Assembly (NCBI RefSeq): GCF_037198285.1
Contig: NZ_CP147243.1
Location: forward strand, 124,001 to 188,000
Direction of reading: 5' to 3'
From: Haladaptatus sp. DJG-WS-42
GTDB taxonomy: Archaea > Halobacteriota > Halobacteria > Halobacteriales > Halococcaceae
Length of the DNA stretch: 64,000 nucleotides
The notes beneath the pieces are model-generated. The model was given only the letters and a program-made list of their open reading frames with translations. It had not been told where the DNA came from and ran no database searches. The translations under genes were made by a program, and so were the position numbers. Of the stretch, positions 47,096-55,660 are shown piece after piece. The first letter of the stretch is position 1; every line of letters begins with the position of its first letter.

Positions 47096-48013
47096 TTACT
47101 GATATTGTGCGCAGACGAGTTCCAGCCCTTCCTTGAAGGAGATGGCTGGTTCCCAGCCGGTTTCTGCTTTCATCTTCGAGCTGTCTGCCATCGTGTCGTG
47201 GACGTACACGTCCTCGGAGATGGGATTCTCGATGTACTCGGGTTCGACGCTCGTCCCAAGGGTGTCATTCAATTTCTCGACGAGCGTGGTGATGGTGTAG
47301 CTCTCGCCCGTGCCGAGGTTGTAGATGCCGGTGAGTTGGTGGTCTGCAGCGAGTTCGAGGCCACGGACGATGTCAGAGACGTGGGTGAAATCTCGGGTTT
47401 GGGTGCCGTCACCGTAGATGACTGGCGCCTCACCATTCGCAATATCGTCTGCGAACTGAGCGATAAGATTCGCGTACTCGCCTTTGTGTTCTTCTGCGCC
47501 GCCGTAGCCCTGGTACACCGAGAAAAACCGCATGCCTGCCATGTGCATGTCGTAGTGGTGGGCGAAGTACTCACCGTAGCGTTCGCGGGCGAGTTTCGAC
47601 GCCTCGTATCCAGTCCGTGCAGCCACGCTCATCGACTCGGGAGAGGGTTCGGTTTGATTGCCGTAAATCGAGGACGTCGAAGCGTACACCACCGTGTCAC
47701 ACCCGTCGAGACGCGCTTGGTTCACGGTATTCACAAACCCTTCGACGTTGACGCGCGCGCCGGTCACTGGGTCGTCTTCGTGCATCTGATACGAGGAGAG
47801 AGCCGCGAGATGGAACACCACGTCAACGTCGGTCGGGAGGTCGTCATCGAGGACGCTTGTTTCGACGAATTCAACCGACGAATCGAGGTTCTCCGGCGTC
47901 CCGAGGTAACAATCATCGACGGCGATAACGTCGTTGTCTGTGGCGAGGTGGTTCGCGAGGTTCGAGCCGATGAATCCGGCCCCACCAGTCACGAGCACAC
48001 GCATATCGTTCAT
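47096..48013 (-). CDS. NAD-dependent epimerase (UDP-glucose 4-epimerase-like)
   Basis: 305 residues from the ATG at 48013; a second ATG at 48004 begins directly at the MRVLVTGG strand. The Rossmann motif TGGAGFIG is near residues 9-16; the Ser of YASTSSIYGN and the Y-x-x-x-K of YEASKLARERYG are intact; the later part (GDGTQTRDFTHVSDIVRGLELA, GTGESYTITTLV) is typical of UDP-galactose/glucuronate 4-epimerases. It probably interconverts nucleotide sugars for glycans of S-layer protein or lipids. No glycosyltransferase neighbours are present. Confidence 0.92.
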   Translation of the reverse strand: MNDMRVLVTGGAGFIGSNLANHLATDNDVIAVDDCYLGTPENLDSSVEFVETSVLDDDLPTDVDVVFHLAALSSYQMHEDDPVTGARVNVEGFVNTVNQARLDGCDTVVYASTSSIYGNQTEPSPESMSVAARTGYEASKLARERYGEYFAHHYDMHMAGMRFFSVYQGYGGAEEHKGEYANLIAQFADDIANGEAPVIYGDGTQTRDFTHVSDIVRGLELAADHQLTGIYNLGTGESYTITTLVEKLNDTLGTSVEPEYIENPISEDVYVHDTMADSSKMKAETGWEPAISFKEGLELVCAQYQ

Positions 48014-48150
48014 TACCACAGCTAGATAGATGTGGGTGCAAAGAGGTACCGGAAACGGGACTCCAGCGACAATCTGTCCCGTCGCCTGCACGTAATTTCT
48101 GTCACTAATGTGTCTCGTACCCGGTCGATTTATCACGTACTATCCGCCGC

Positions 48151-48158
48151 CTTTAAGG
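48151..48158 (+). promoter_or_regulatory. TATA box of the HTH gene at 48181
   Basis: ctttaagg lies 23-30 bases before the ATG at 48181, so the transcript should start at or next to the start codon (leaderless). Confidence 0.5.
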
Positions 48159-48180
48159 AAATCTATCACGAAAGACGCCT

Positions 48181-48714
48181 ATGTCATCAATTGAGCTGAC
48201 CCCGAGCCAGAAACGCATCCTCTCTGCCCTGATTAACCTCCATCGCCAGACCGAAGACGCAGTAAAAGGCGAAGACATTGCGGCGGAAGTAGACCGGAAT
48301 CCGGGCACAATTCGCAACCAGATGCAGAGCCTGAAAGCACTGCAACTGGTCGAAGGTGTCCCCGGCCCGAAAGGCGGCTACAAACCAACCGCAAACGCCT
48401 ACGAAGCCCTCGAAATCCAGGACATGGACCAGCCAGCAGAGGTGCCGCTGTTCCACAACGGTGAGGCCGTAGACGGCGCAAACGTCACCCAGATCAACCT
48501 CTCGAGCGTCCACCACCCAGAACTCTGCCGTGCAGAGATTTCGCTTCGCGGCTCCATCCGTGAGTTCCACGAAGGCGACGAGGTCACCGTTGGCCCGACG
48601 CCGCTCTCGAAACTCGTCATCGAAGGCGTCGTTGACGGCAAAGACGACACAGACAACGTCATCATCCTGACGATTGACGACATGAAAGCGCCCGTCGGCG
48701 AGCCAAAGAAGTAA
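48181..48714 (+). CDS. Helix-turn-helix regulator with beta-rich C-terminal domain
   Basis: 177 residues. A winged helix occupies about 5-75: TPSQKRILSALINLHRQTEDAVKGEDIAAEVDRNPGTIRNQMQSLKALQLV, followed by a wing KGGYKPTANAYEAL resembling Rrf2-type proteins. The C-terminal half (about 80-177) is made of strands (INLSSVHHPELCRAEISLRGSIREFHEGDEVTVGPTPLSKL...VIILTIDD) and may bind a ligand. Archaeal proteins with this layout are conserved and not characterised. Leaderless promoter. The 135 bases after it carry the Ndh promoter. Confidence 0.82.
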   Translation: MSSIELTPSQKRILSALINLHRQTEDAVKGEDIAAEVDRNPGTIRNQMQSLKALQLVEGVPGPKGGYKPTANAYEALEIQDMDQPAEVPLFHNGEAVDGANVTQINLSSVHHPELCRAEISLRGSIREFHEGDEVTVGPTPLSKLVIEGVVDGKDDTDNVIILTIDDMKAPVGEPKK

Positions 48715-48848
48715 CCCTCACTCTCATTTCAGTTTCTTCGCGGCGAGTGGCGACACGCTGCTAATTGGTGGCAATTATCATTGAAATCGGCCGCGGACGG
48801 CGTGACGATTCCAAAGCCTTTGTATCTCAGGACTTCAGAGTTGCCACC

Positions 48849-50006
48849 ATGACCGAGAATATCGTGGTGCTCGGCGCGGGCTACGCCGGCGCAGCCGCGA
48901 TTCAGAGCCTTGAAGCCGAAGTTGATAACGCAGATATTACCTGGATTTCGAAAGAGGACTATCATCTCGTCCTCCACGAAGTCCACCGTTGCATCCGCGA
49001 CCCGAGCGTCCGGGACAAGATTTCGCTCCCCATCGCGGACATCAAATCTCCGAGCACTCGATTTATCAAAGCAGAGGTCGAGTCCGTCGACACCGACGAC
49101 CGTGAAATCGAGCTTGACGACGGCTCGACCGTTGACTACGACTACCTCGTCGTTGGCCTCGGGTCGAAGACGGCCTACTACGGCATCCCGGGCTTAGAAG
49201 AAAACTCCCTCACGCTCAAAGGGCTAGACGACGCCCTCGAAATCCACAACCAGATCAAGGACGCCGCCCGTGAAGCCTCCCGCAACGACCCCGCCAAAAT
49301 CGCCATCGGTGGCGCTGGGCTCTCGGGCATCCAGACCGCTGGTGAAATCGCGGAGTTCCGCGACATGCACCGCGCGCCACTCGAGATTTACCTCGTCGAA
49401 GCGATGGAGGAAATCTTCCCCGGACAGGACCCCGAAGTGCAGGGTGCCCTCAGAAAGCGTCTCCTCAAAGCCGACATCAACATCCTCACGAACGACCCAA
49501 TCACCGAAGCTGCAGCAGACACCATCTACTTCGACGAGGGCGAACCCCTCGAGTTCGACGTGTTTGTCTGGACCGGCGGTATCACGGGACAGGACGCCCT
49601 CGAAGAGGCGAACGTCGAGAAGAACCACAACCGCGTGAACGCAGACGCGACGTTCCAGACCTCAGACGAGCGCGTGTTCGCCCTCGGCGACTCCGCTATC
49701 ATCGAACAGCTCAACCAAGAGCGCCCCGCCCCGCCAACGGCACAGGCCGCGTGGCAGGCAGGCGGCGTCATCGGCGAGAACGTTGCACGCGCCATGAACG
49801 GACAGGCGCTCACCTCGTGGAGCTACAAAGACAAGGGGACGGTCGTCTCCATCGGCGACGACGCCGTTGCCCACAACGTCATGATGGTGCCAATCGGCAC
49901 GTTCGGCGGCCCCGCAGCAAAAGTGCTGAAGAAGTCTATCGCTACCCGGTGGATTGCTGACGTGACCTCGGTGGGTCGCGCCGTCTCCGCTTGGGGCGAC
50001 ATGTAG
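48849..50006 (+). CDS. Type II NADH dehydrogenase / FAD-dependent oxidoreductase
   Basis: 385 residues from the ATG at 48849. FAD motif GAGYAG at 8-13, YLVVGLGSKTAYYGIPG, NAD motif IAIGGAGLSGIQTAGEIAE in the middle, and the end-of-FAD-domain motif VFALGDSAII. It transfers electrons from NADH to menaquinone without proton pumping, bound at the membrane inner face; the C-terminal part (VLKKSIATRWIADVTSVG) may form the membrane-binding helix. A TATA-like tttgtatc (48819-48826) lies 23-30 bases upstream (leaderless). An upstream in-frame ATG-less extension is rejected. Sulfide:quinone reductase is less likely as the Cys pair is missing. Confidence 0.92.
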   Translation: MTENIVVLGAGYAGAAAIQSLEAEVDNADITWISKEDYHLVLHEVHRCIRDPSVRDKISLPIADIKSPSTRFIKAEVESVDTDDREIELDDGSTVDYDYLVVGLGSKTAYYGIPGLEENSLTLKGLDDALEIHNQIKDAAREASRNDPAKIAIGGAGLSGIQTAGEIAEFRDMHRAPLEIYLVEAMEEIFPGQDPEVQGALRKRLLKADINILTNDPITEAAADTIYFDEGEPLEFDVFVWTGGITGQDALEEANVEKNHNRVNADATFQTSDERVFALGDSAIIEQLNQERPAPPTAQAAWQAGGVIGENVARAMNGQALTSWSYKDKGTVVSIGDDAVAHNVMMVPIGTFGGPAAKVLKKSIATRWIADVTSVGRAVSAWGDM

Positions 50007-50265
50007 AAGTCGGGAATCACGTTTCTGTTGCTGTCTGTGAGTGAGTCACCGAATTTGTTACTGGTTTCACGACCGGTCACCGCGAATGCGACTGACACCA
50101 GTTGACTGTCGCTTTCTGCGGTCTGTCTCGATTAACTGCGTGTTACGGCGGTGTAGTTGGCATAACAATGGCACAGACTGTCCACCTCTATCCTAGGGAC
50201 TAGAGATGCACTGAGGCGAGCGAGTACCTGACGCGCCTCTCGGTCCACGACAAGGGGTGGAAATC
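50007..50265. other. Intergenic region before the SMP-30-like gene, with two CTAG sites
   Basis: 259 bases, no convincing gene. It holds CCTAGGGACTAG at 50192-50203, two copies of the tetramer CTAG that is nearly absent from the rest of the window. GCGAC and GTCGC arms around 50092-50116 could form a loose stem. A Shine-Dalgarno-like GGGGTGG directly before the next ATG suggests a transcript with a leader. Confidence 0.4.
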
Positions 50266-51264
50266 ATGACAGCAATCATTTCACGAAGAGCAGTTCTCAG
50301 AACAATCGGCATGGGTGGTCTCGTTCTCGCGATGGGAACCGTGAAAGCCGACGCGTGTGACGGCGTCGAGATACTGTTCTCCTTCGACGCCGCAAGCGGC
50401 GAGCTCCCGGAGAACCTCGCAGTCGATAGACGGGGGAACAAATATCTCGGCATGTCGACGCTCGGAGAACTCTGGAAAGTTCCAGCCGACAATACGACCC
50501 CGGAGACGCTTGCGACCTTCAGTGTCGGTGCAGGCTTCGGTGTGCTTGGCGTGACGGTCACTCCACAGGGAACCGCCTTCGTCTGCTTGTTGACCGGTGT
50601 TGGTGAGGGCGACGACGCAGCAGACACCCACGGTATCTGGAAAGTAGAACGGGATGGGACGAAATCGCTTGTTGCCCCGCTCCCGCCAACGACGTTCCCG
50701 AACGATCTCATGGCGTTCAGAGACGGGTTGCTCGTCACAGATTCTATCGGTGGCGCAGTCTGGTACGTGACCGAAGGGAGTGCCACGCCGTGGAGTACGG
50801 CGGAACTCCTCGAAGGAACGGGCGCGTTTGGCTTTGGGTTCCCCATCGGTGCAAACGGCATCGTCCGCGGCAAGGACGGTGCGGTCTACGTCGGCGTCTC
50901 AGAGCGAGGACACATCGTCAGGATTCCGGTCAACCCGGATGGAAGTGGGGGAACACCCGAACTGTTCGTCGCAGACGACCGGATTTTTGGGTGTGATGGA
51001 ATTACCCTCGACAACCGTGGAAACCTCTACGTTGCGGTCATCGCACAGAACACCATCGTTCGGGTGAACGCCGATACTACGATAGAAACGCTGGCAACTG
51101 CCGAAGATGGTCTCGACGGCCCGTCGGACGTCGCGTTCGGAACGTCCCGGAATGAACAGCAATCGCTGTTCATCACCAACTTCGCGCTGCTCAACGCGGA
51201 GAATCCGATGCCAGGACTTGCAACGCTTTGCGTTGGGGTTCCTGGTCGGCCAGTAAACAGGTAA
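50266..51264 (+). CDS. Exported SMP-30/gluconolactonase-like beta-propeller protein
   Basis: 332 residues from the ATG at 50266, with GTG at 50257 as an alternative. A Tat-type signal SRRAVLRT (6-13) plus a hydrophobic stretch ends near residue 30 (KADA), so the mature protein is secreted; no lipobox. The rest shows repeated propeller blades (PENLAVDRRGNKYLGM, LGVTVTPQGTAFVC, PNDLMAFRDGLLVTD, ANGIVRGKDGAVYVG, DGITLDNRGNLYVAV, PSDVAFGTSRNEQQSLF). Lactonase and strictosidine-synthase-like proteins share this fold; catalytic metal residues are not certain. Preceded by GGGGTGG, unlike the leaderless genes around it. Confidence 0.82.
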   Translation: MTAIISRRAVLRTIGMGGLVLAMGTVKADACDGVEILFSFDAASGELPENLAVDRRGNKYLGMSTLGELWKVPADNTTPETLATFSVGAGFGVLGVTVTPQGTAFVCLLTGVGEGDDAADTHGIWKVERDGTKSLVAPLPPTTFPNDLMAFRDGLLVTDSIGGAVWYVTEGSATPWSTAELLEGTGAFGFGFPIGANGIVRGKDGAVYVGVSERGHIVRIPVNPDGSGGTPELFVADDRIFGCDGITLDNRGNLYVAVIAQNTIVRVNADTTIETLATAEDGLDGPSDVAFGTSRNEQQSLFITNFALLNAENPMPGLATLCVGVPGRPVNR

Positions 51265-51277
51265 CCCGAAGCCTGAG

Positions 51278-52093
51278 CTATTCGAGTGGGATGCCCGGAT
51301 GCCACTGGTCGGCTCCGGCTTCCGCCGCGGCTTCGTCCATCTTCGCTAAGAGCCTCACCGCGAGAGAAGCTGTCTCCGCGGCGCGGCCTTCGCCTTCGGT
51401 GCGGAACTCGCCAGTGACGCGATTCGCGTAGACGGTGCAGACCGCACCCGCGCGAAGCCCGTAGATGTTGGCGATGGTCATGATGGCCGCGGCCTCCATC
51501 TCGATGTTCTTCACGTTCGCGTCCTTGAGTTCTTCAATCATCTCCTCGGCACCGCGGGCTTCAAAGCCCTCGAACCCGGCGCGACCCTGCCCGGCGTAGA
51601 AGCTGTCTGCGGACATCGTGATACCGGTGTGGTAGTCGTAGCCGAGGCGTTCTGCGGCTGCAATGAGCGCCATGACGACTTGTTGGTCTGCGACGGCGGG
51701 GTAATCCTCGCGGACGTATTCGGAACTCGTGCCTTCTTGGCGAACGCCACCGGTCGTAATCACGAGGTCACCAACGTCCATCTCGGGTTGGATTGCGCCA
51801 CAGGAGCCAACGCGGATGAACGTGTCCACGCCGATGCGCGCGAGCTCTTCGACGGCGATGGCTGCGGAGGGGCTGCCGATGCCCGTGGAGGTGACGCTAA
51901 TCTGCGCGCCATCGTAGCTGCCGGTTGCAGTGCGATATTCGCGGTGTGCACCGCGAATCTCGAAGTCGTCCCAGAACTGGGTAATCTTCTCTACGCGCTC
52001 TGGGTCTCCTGGGAGGAGCACGGCGTTTGCAACGTCGTCGGAGCTGACGCCGAGGTGATACTGTACGTCGTCGTTTGGGTCTTCTGCGTCCAT
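51278..52093 (-). CDS. udp: Uridine phosphorylase
   Basis: 271 residues of the nucleoside phosphorylase-I family. Conserved parts are LLPGDPERVEKI at the start, VTSTGIGSPSAAIAVEEL, FIRVGSCGAIQPEMDVGDLVI with its phosphate site and NIEMEAAAIMTIANIYGL. It splits uridine (or other nucleosides) with phosphate to base and ribose-1-phosphate. Its ATG overlaps the cdd stop by one base (TAATG), so cytidine deaminase feeds it uridine directly. It is the last gene of the operon. Broader purine/uridine specificity is possible in haloarchaea. Confidence 0.93.
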   Translation of the reverse strand: MDAEDPNDDVQYHLGVSSDDVANAVLLPGDPERVEKITQFWDDFEIRGAHREYRTATGSYDGAQISVTSTGIGSPSAAIAVEELARIGVDTFIRVGSCGAIQPEMDVGDLVITTGGVRQEGTSSEYVREDYPAVADQQVVMALIAAAERLGYDYHTGITMSADSFYAGQGRAGFEGFEARGAEEMIEELKDANVKNIEMEAAAIMTIANIYGLRAGAVCTVYANRVTGEFRTEGEGRAAETASLAVRLLAKMDEAAAEAGADQWHPGIPLE

Positions 52094-52479
52094 TATTTGA
52101 GGTGAGATTCGGTGATGGTGTTCGGGAGCAGTTCGCCAAGGGTGTATTCTGTCACGTCTTCGCCTTCGTCACAGAGGACGGTGAGGGAAGGGTCGCAGAA
52201 CTCAGACAGCGTCTGGCGACACATGCCACAGGGCGTGACGCCGTCGCGTCGCCCGGAGCTGACGGCGATGCGGGCGAAGTCGCGGTGGCCGTTTTTGACG
52301 GCTTCCGCGATGGCGACTTCCTCTGCGTGCAGGGAGTTCGAGTAGTTCGCGTTCTCCAGATTACACCCGGTGAACACGGTTCCGTCTGCGGTTTCAAGGG
52401 CTGCACCCACGCGATAGTCGGAGTACGGCACGTGTGCCGCCGACTGAATCTCGCGAGCGGCCGCGATGAGGGCGTCCAT
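52093..52479 (-). CDS. cdd: Cytidine deaminase
   Basis: 128 residues from the ATG at 52479; the longer upstream frame would run through the divergent promoter and is rejected. The zinc site is His51-Ala-Glu53 plus Cys84-x-x-Cys87 (PCGMC); Glu53 is the proton shuttle. It deaminates cytidine and deoxycytidine to uridine forms. Small, tetramer-type CDAs usually have Cys in the place of His51; here the HAE form of larger dimeric enzymes is used. The minus-strand TATA (ctattttta, 52501-52509) lies 22-30 bases before the ATG, so the transcript is leaderless. Followed by udp with a one-base overlap. Confidence 0.93.
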   Translation of the reverse strand: MDALIAAAREIQSAAHVPYSDYRVGAALETADGTVFTGCNLENANYSNSLHAEEVAIAEAVKNGHRDFARIAVSSGRRDGVTPCGMCRQTLSEFCDPSLTVLCDEGEDVTEYTLGELLPNTITESHLK

Positions 52480-52626
52480 GCGCGACCTATGCGGAGGCGG
52501 TAAAAATAGCCACCGTGATTGCCTGAGAACTGTTGCGTGCGAAAGGTGACTGAGACAGTCAGAGAACCCTGAACTTGAAAGAATGTTGATATAGAATTGT
52601 CCCTTCTGTATCGTGGGGGACCCAAA
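52480..52626. promoter_or_regulatory. Divergent promoters of cdd-udp and the SDR gene with a shared palindrome
   Basis: Minus-strand TATA for cdd at 52501-52509; plus-strand TATA-like gatatag at 52588-52594 for the SDR gene, which then has a leader of about 10 bases. Between them is the perfect inverted repeat TGACTG-AGA-CAGTCA at 52547-52561, in a position suited to one regulator controlling both directions. Binding is inferred. Confidence 0.55.
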
Positions 52627-53382
52627 ATGAACGGAATTGACGGAAAGGTAGCGATAGTTACGGGAGCGAGTTCGGGAATTGGCCGTGCCACGGCACTGCG
52701 GTTTGCCGAAGAGGGCGCAAACGTCGTCGTCACAGATGTGCTCGAAGACGGTGGCCACGAGACAGTCGAATTGATAACCGACGCAGGCGGCGAGGCGACG
52801 TTCATCCGAGTCGATGTGACGGACGACGCAGACGTGACCGCGATGGTCGAGACGACGCTCGACGTGTACGGTGGCCTCGATTTCGCCCACAACAACGCCG
52901 GTATCGAAGGCGAGATGTCACAACTCGCAGACACGCCGGACGACGACTGGGCGCGCGTCATCGACGTGAACCTGACCGGCGTCTGGCGCTGTATGAAACA
53001 CGAGATTCCGGTAATGGTAGAACACGGTGGTGGCGCCATCGTCAACACGTCGTCGGTCGCCGGACTGATGGCCGCTGGTGGCGGCCCCTACGTGGCGAGC
53101 AAACACGGCGTCATCGGCCTCACGCGCGTTGCGGCTGTCGAATACGCCAAACAGGGCATCCGCGTGAACGCGGTCTGTCCGGGCGTCGTCGACACGCCGA
53201 TGGTGCGCCGCGCTGCGGAGGACACGCCGGAGCTCGTAGACCAGTTCGTCGCCATGCAACCGCTCGGCAGGCAGGCGCAACCCGAAGAAATCGCGAGCGC
53301 CGTTGTCTACCTCTGTAGTGACGACGCCTCGTTCATCACGGCGCACCCGCTCCCGGTCGATGGCGGGCTGTTGTCTACCTAA
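52627..53382 (+). CDS. Short-chain dehydrogenase/reductase (classical SDR)
   Basis: 251 residues. Cofactor motif TGASSGIGR near residues 12-20, the NNAGIEG segment, catalytic Ser in NTSSVAGL and Y-x-x-x-K in YVASKHG, and the PGVVDTPM loop are all conserved. It oxidises or reduces an alcohol/ketone pair with NAD(P). It lies on the plus strand inside a minus-strand nucleoside cluster, between cdd and the transporter, with a promoter facing away from cdd. The substrate may be a sugar or polyol from nucleoside breakdown, by context only. It is convergent with the permease gene, 20 bases apart. Confidence 0.9.
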   Translation: MNGIDGKVAIVTGASSGIGRATALRFAEEGANVVVTDVLEDGGHETVELITDAGGEATFIRVDVTDDADVTAMVETTLDVYGGLDFAHNNAGIEGEMSQLADTPDDDWARVIDVNLTGVWRCMKHEIPVMVEHGGGAIVNTSSVAGLMAAGGGPYVASKHGVIGLTRVAAVEYAKQGIRVNAVCPGVVDTPMVRRAAEDTPELVDQFVAMQPLGRQAQPEEIASAVVYLCSDDASFITAHPLPVDGGLLST

Positions 53383-53402
53383 CCGGAAAAATGCTTTTTC
53401 GC

Positions 53403-54476
53403 TCAATCTTCGCCCGAGTCGTAGTGGTCGCCAGCCGCGGCTGGCAGGCGCGTCCGGCCAACGAGCGCGAGCACGACGATGACGAGCACGAACGGAATCA
53501 TCTGGATGATGGATTTCGGAATGCCGATGCCGAGAATCTGCAGGCGGAACTGCAGGGCTTCGAGCGTTGCGAACAACAACGAGGCGAGGAACGTTCCGAC
53601 TGGGTTGTAGTTCCCGAACAGGTAGGCGGTGATGGCGATGAAGCCACGCCCGTTGACGATGGTCGCGCCGCCGCCGGTGAACTTCCCGACGAGCACGAGC
53701 GAGAGCGCCGCGCCGCCGATGCCGGTGAGTGCCCCAGAAAGCAGGACGCTCCCGTAGCGCACGCGGCGCACGTCGATACCCGCGGTGTCGAGTGCCTTCG
53801 GATTCTCACCGCTCGCGCGAATCCACTGCCCGAACGGCGTGTGGTAGAGGAAGTACCACGAGGCGGGCACGGCGATGAGCAGCATGTACACCGTTGGGTT
53901 CGCGTCGAACAGGATTGGCCCGACGACGGGTATCTGTGAGAGCCCCGGAATCGCAACCGTACTGAGCGTGTTCACGCTCGGAGAGTCGAACTGGCTGAAC
54001 AGCACTTGCGCGGCGAACGGGCCGAGCCCAAGCGCAATCAGCCAGACGGCGAGACCAGCGATAATTTGGTCTGCCTCTAAGTCGATGGTGACCACGGCGA
54101 ACAGCAGGGAGAGCAGGATGCTCGTGAGGACGCCAATGGCGAATCCAACCCACACCATGGTTTCTGAGGCCGCGCCGGGGTCGCCAGTCAACAGGGCGAT
54201 GCTCGCCGCACCCGCGAATGCGGAGACGATGAGCAGGCCTTCGAGGCCGATGTTGATGACGCCCGCTTTCTCTGCGAACAGGCCACCGAGAGCAGCGAAA
54301 GCGATTGGAACCGCGGTGCGGAGCGCGGCAGACGCGAGGTTGCCGTCAATGAGGGCAAACACTTCGCCTGCCGTCTCTGGGTCGGTGACGGCAAGCGCGA
54401 GGACGGCGACCACCGCGAGAGCGCCAGTGCCGAGCGCGACTTTGCCGCGTTTGTCGAGTTGTTGGTATCGGTTCAT
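53403..54476 (-). CDS. Nucleoside-type ABC transporter permease (NupQ/YufQ-like)
   Basis: 357 residues with about nine or ten hydrophobic helices. The segment FAALGGLFAEKAGVINIGLEGLLIVSAFAGA is the mark of the second permease of BMP-dependent nucleoside importers. It pairs with the permease encoded upstream, whose stop overlaps its start by four bases. The end is hydrophilic (GRTRLPAAAGDHYDSGED). It imports nucleosides that cdd and udp, just beyond the SDR gene, would process. Confidence 0.9.
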   Translation of the reverse strand: MNRYQQLDKRGKVALGTGALAVVAVLALAVTDPETAGEVFALIDGNLASAALRTAVPIAFAALGGLFAEKAGVINIGLEGLLIVSAFAGAASIALLTGDPGAASETMVWVGFAIGVLTSILLSLLFAVVTIDLEADQIIAGLAVWLIALGLGPFAAQVLFSQFDSPSVNTLSTVAIPGLSQIPVVGPILFDANPTVYMLLIAVPASWYFLYHTPFGQWIRASGENPKALDTAGIDVRRVRYGSVLLSGALTGIGGAALSLVLVGKFTGGGATIVNGRGFIAITAYLFGNYNPVGTFLASLLFATLEALQFRLQILGIGIPKSIIQMIPFVLVIVVLALVGRTRLPAAAGDHYDSGED

Positions 54477-55660
54477 TGGTCTTCACCGCCGTCGGTTGCG
54501 ACGGCTGAATTCGAGCCGACGTTGAATCGCGTGCCGAGCATGCGGAAGAACTCGGGCATGGCGACGAACAGGATGATGAGGCCACGAAGGACGCCCACCA
54601 GCTGTGAGGGAACGTCGAGATTGAAGTCAATCGCGACGCGCCCGACTTTGAGCATGCCGAACAGGAACGCCGCAAAGATGGCTCCCACCGGATTGTTCCC
54701 GGCAAGGATGGAGACGGTGATGCCGTCGAACCCGAACGCCGGAGCCGTTGGCATCCAGCGGCCGGTCACCATCAGGATGTAGACCGCACCGGCGATGCCA
54801 CCGAGCGCGCCCGACAGTCCCATCGAGATGACGGTCATCTTCTTCGCGCTGACGCCGCTGTAGGCGGCCGCGCCTTCCTGAATCCCGCTAATACGCAGGT
54901 CGTAGCCGAATGCCGTGCGTGCGAGGAACCACGTCATCGCGGCGACGAGTGAGAGTGCAATTGCGAGCGCGACGAGCGAGAAGTCACCCGGGAAGATTGA
55001 CGAATCGAGCATCGCGTAGTCCGGAATCCGCGCCGTCTGCGTGTTGTTCGTGCTGTTCGGGTCTTTGAACCACGTCGAGACGATGAGCAGCGAGAGGAAC
55101 GTCGCGATGAAGTTCAGCATGATGGTCGTGATGACTTCGTTGGCCTCTGCATAGGCCTTCAGCGCACCCGGGATGGCCCCGTAGAGGCCGCCAATGAGCG
55201 CACCAACGAACAGGCCGAGCGGAATCAAGATGAGGCCGCCAACGAGGCCGCCGGGGAGCGACGAAGCGAGCAGTGGGACGGTGATAGCCGTCGCCATAGA
55301 GCCCATCACGAACTGTCCCTGCGTCCCGATGTTGAACAGGCCAGCGCGGAACGCGAGTGCGACCGACAGCCCGGTCAGCAGGAGAATCGTCGTCTGCTGG
55401 AGCGTCTCACCGAACACGCCCGCATTCGAGAACGGGCCGGTGAACAGTTCGAGGTACACCGAGACGGGGTTGTAACACGAGTAGCCCACGCCCGGGAAGA
55501 ACAGCACTGGTTGGGAACACTGTGCAACGAATCCGGCGGCCAGCACGACGATGCCACCGACGAAAATCGACGCGATGAGCGCGGCGATGCTGATGAGAAT
55601 GCGTTCGAGGTTCGAGGCGGTGGTCATCCGCGCAACGGCGGCTTCGAACTGCTGTTTCAC
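54473..55660 (-). CDS. Nucleoside-type ABC transporter permease (NupP/YufP-like)
   Basis: 395 residues, about ten hydrophobic helices. LTGLSVALAFRAGLFNIGTQGQFVMGSM and YAEANEVITTIMLNFIA are family features; FGYDLRISGIQEGAAAYSGVSAKKM is the coupling loop contacting the ATPase. It forms the translocation pathway with the 53403 permease. Its ATG overlaps the stop of the ATPase gene and its stop overlaps the next permease start, each by four bases, so the three are co-translated. Confidence 0.9.
   Translation of the reverse strand: MKQQFEAAVARMTTASNLERILISIAALIASIFVGGIVVLAAGFVAQCSQPVLFFPGVGYSCYNPVSVYLELFTGPFSNAGVFGETLQQTTILLLTGLSVALAFRAGLFNIGTQGQFVMGSMATAITVPLLASSLPGGLVGGLILIPLGLFVGALIGGLYGAIPGALKAYAEANEVITTIMLNFIATFLSLLIVSTWFKDPNSTNNTQTARIPDYAMLDSSIFPGDFSLVALAIALSLVAAMTWFLARTAFGYDLRISGIQEGAAAYSGVSAKKMTVISMGLSGALGGIAGAVYILMVTGRWMPTAPAFGFDGITVSILAGNNPVGAIFAAFLFGMLKVGRVAIDFNLDVPSQLVGVLRGLIILFVAMPEFFRMLGTRFNVGSNSAVATDGGEDQ

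Noticed and set aside
50007-50265. Possible structured RNA in the GCGAC...GTCGC region
   Set aside because: Only a five-base stem with a long loop is visible, with no compensating pairs and no promoter placed for it.
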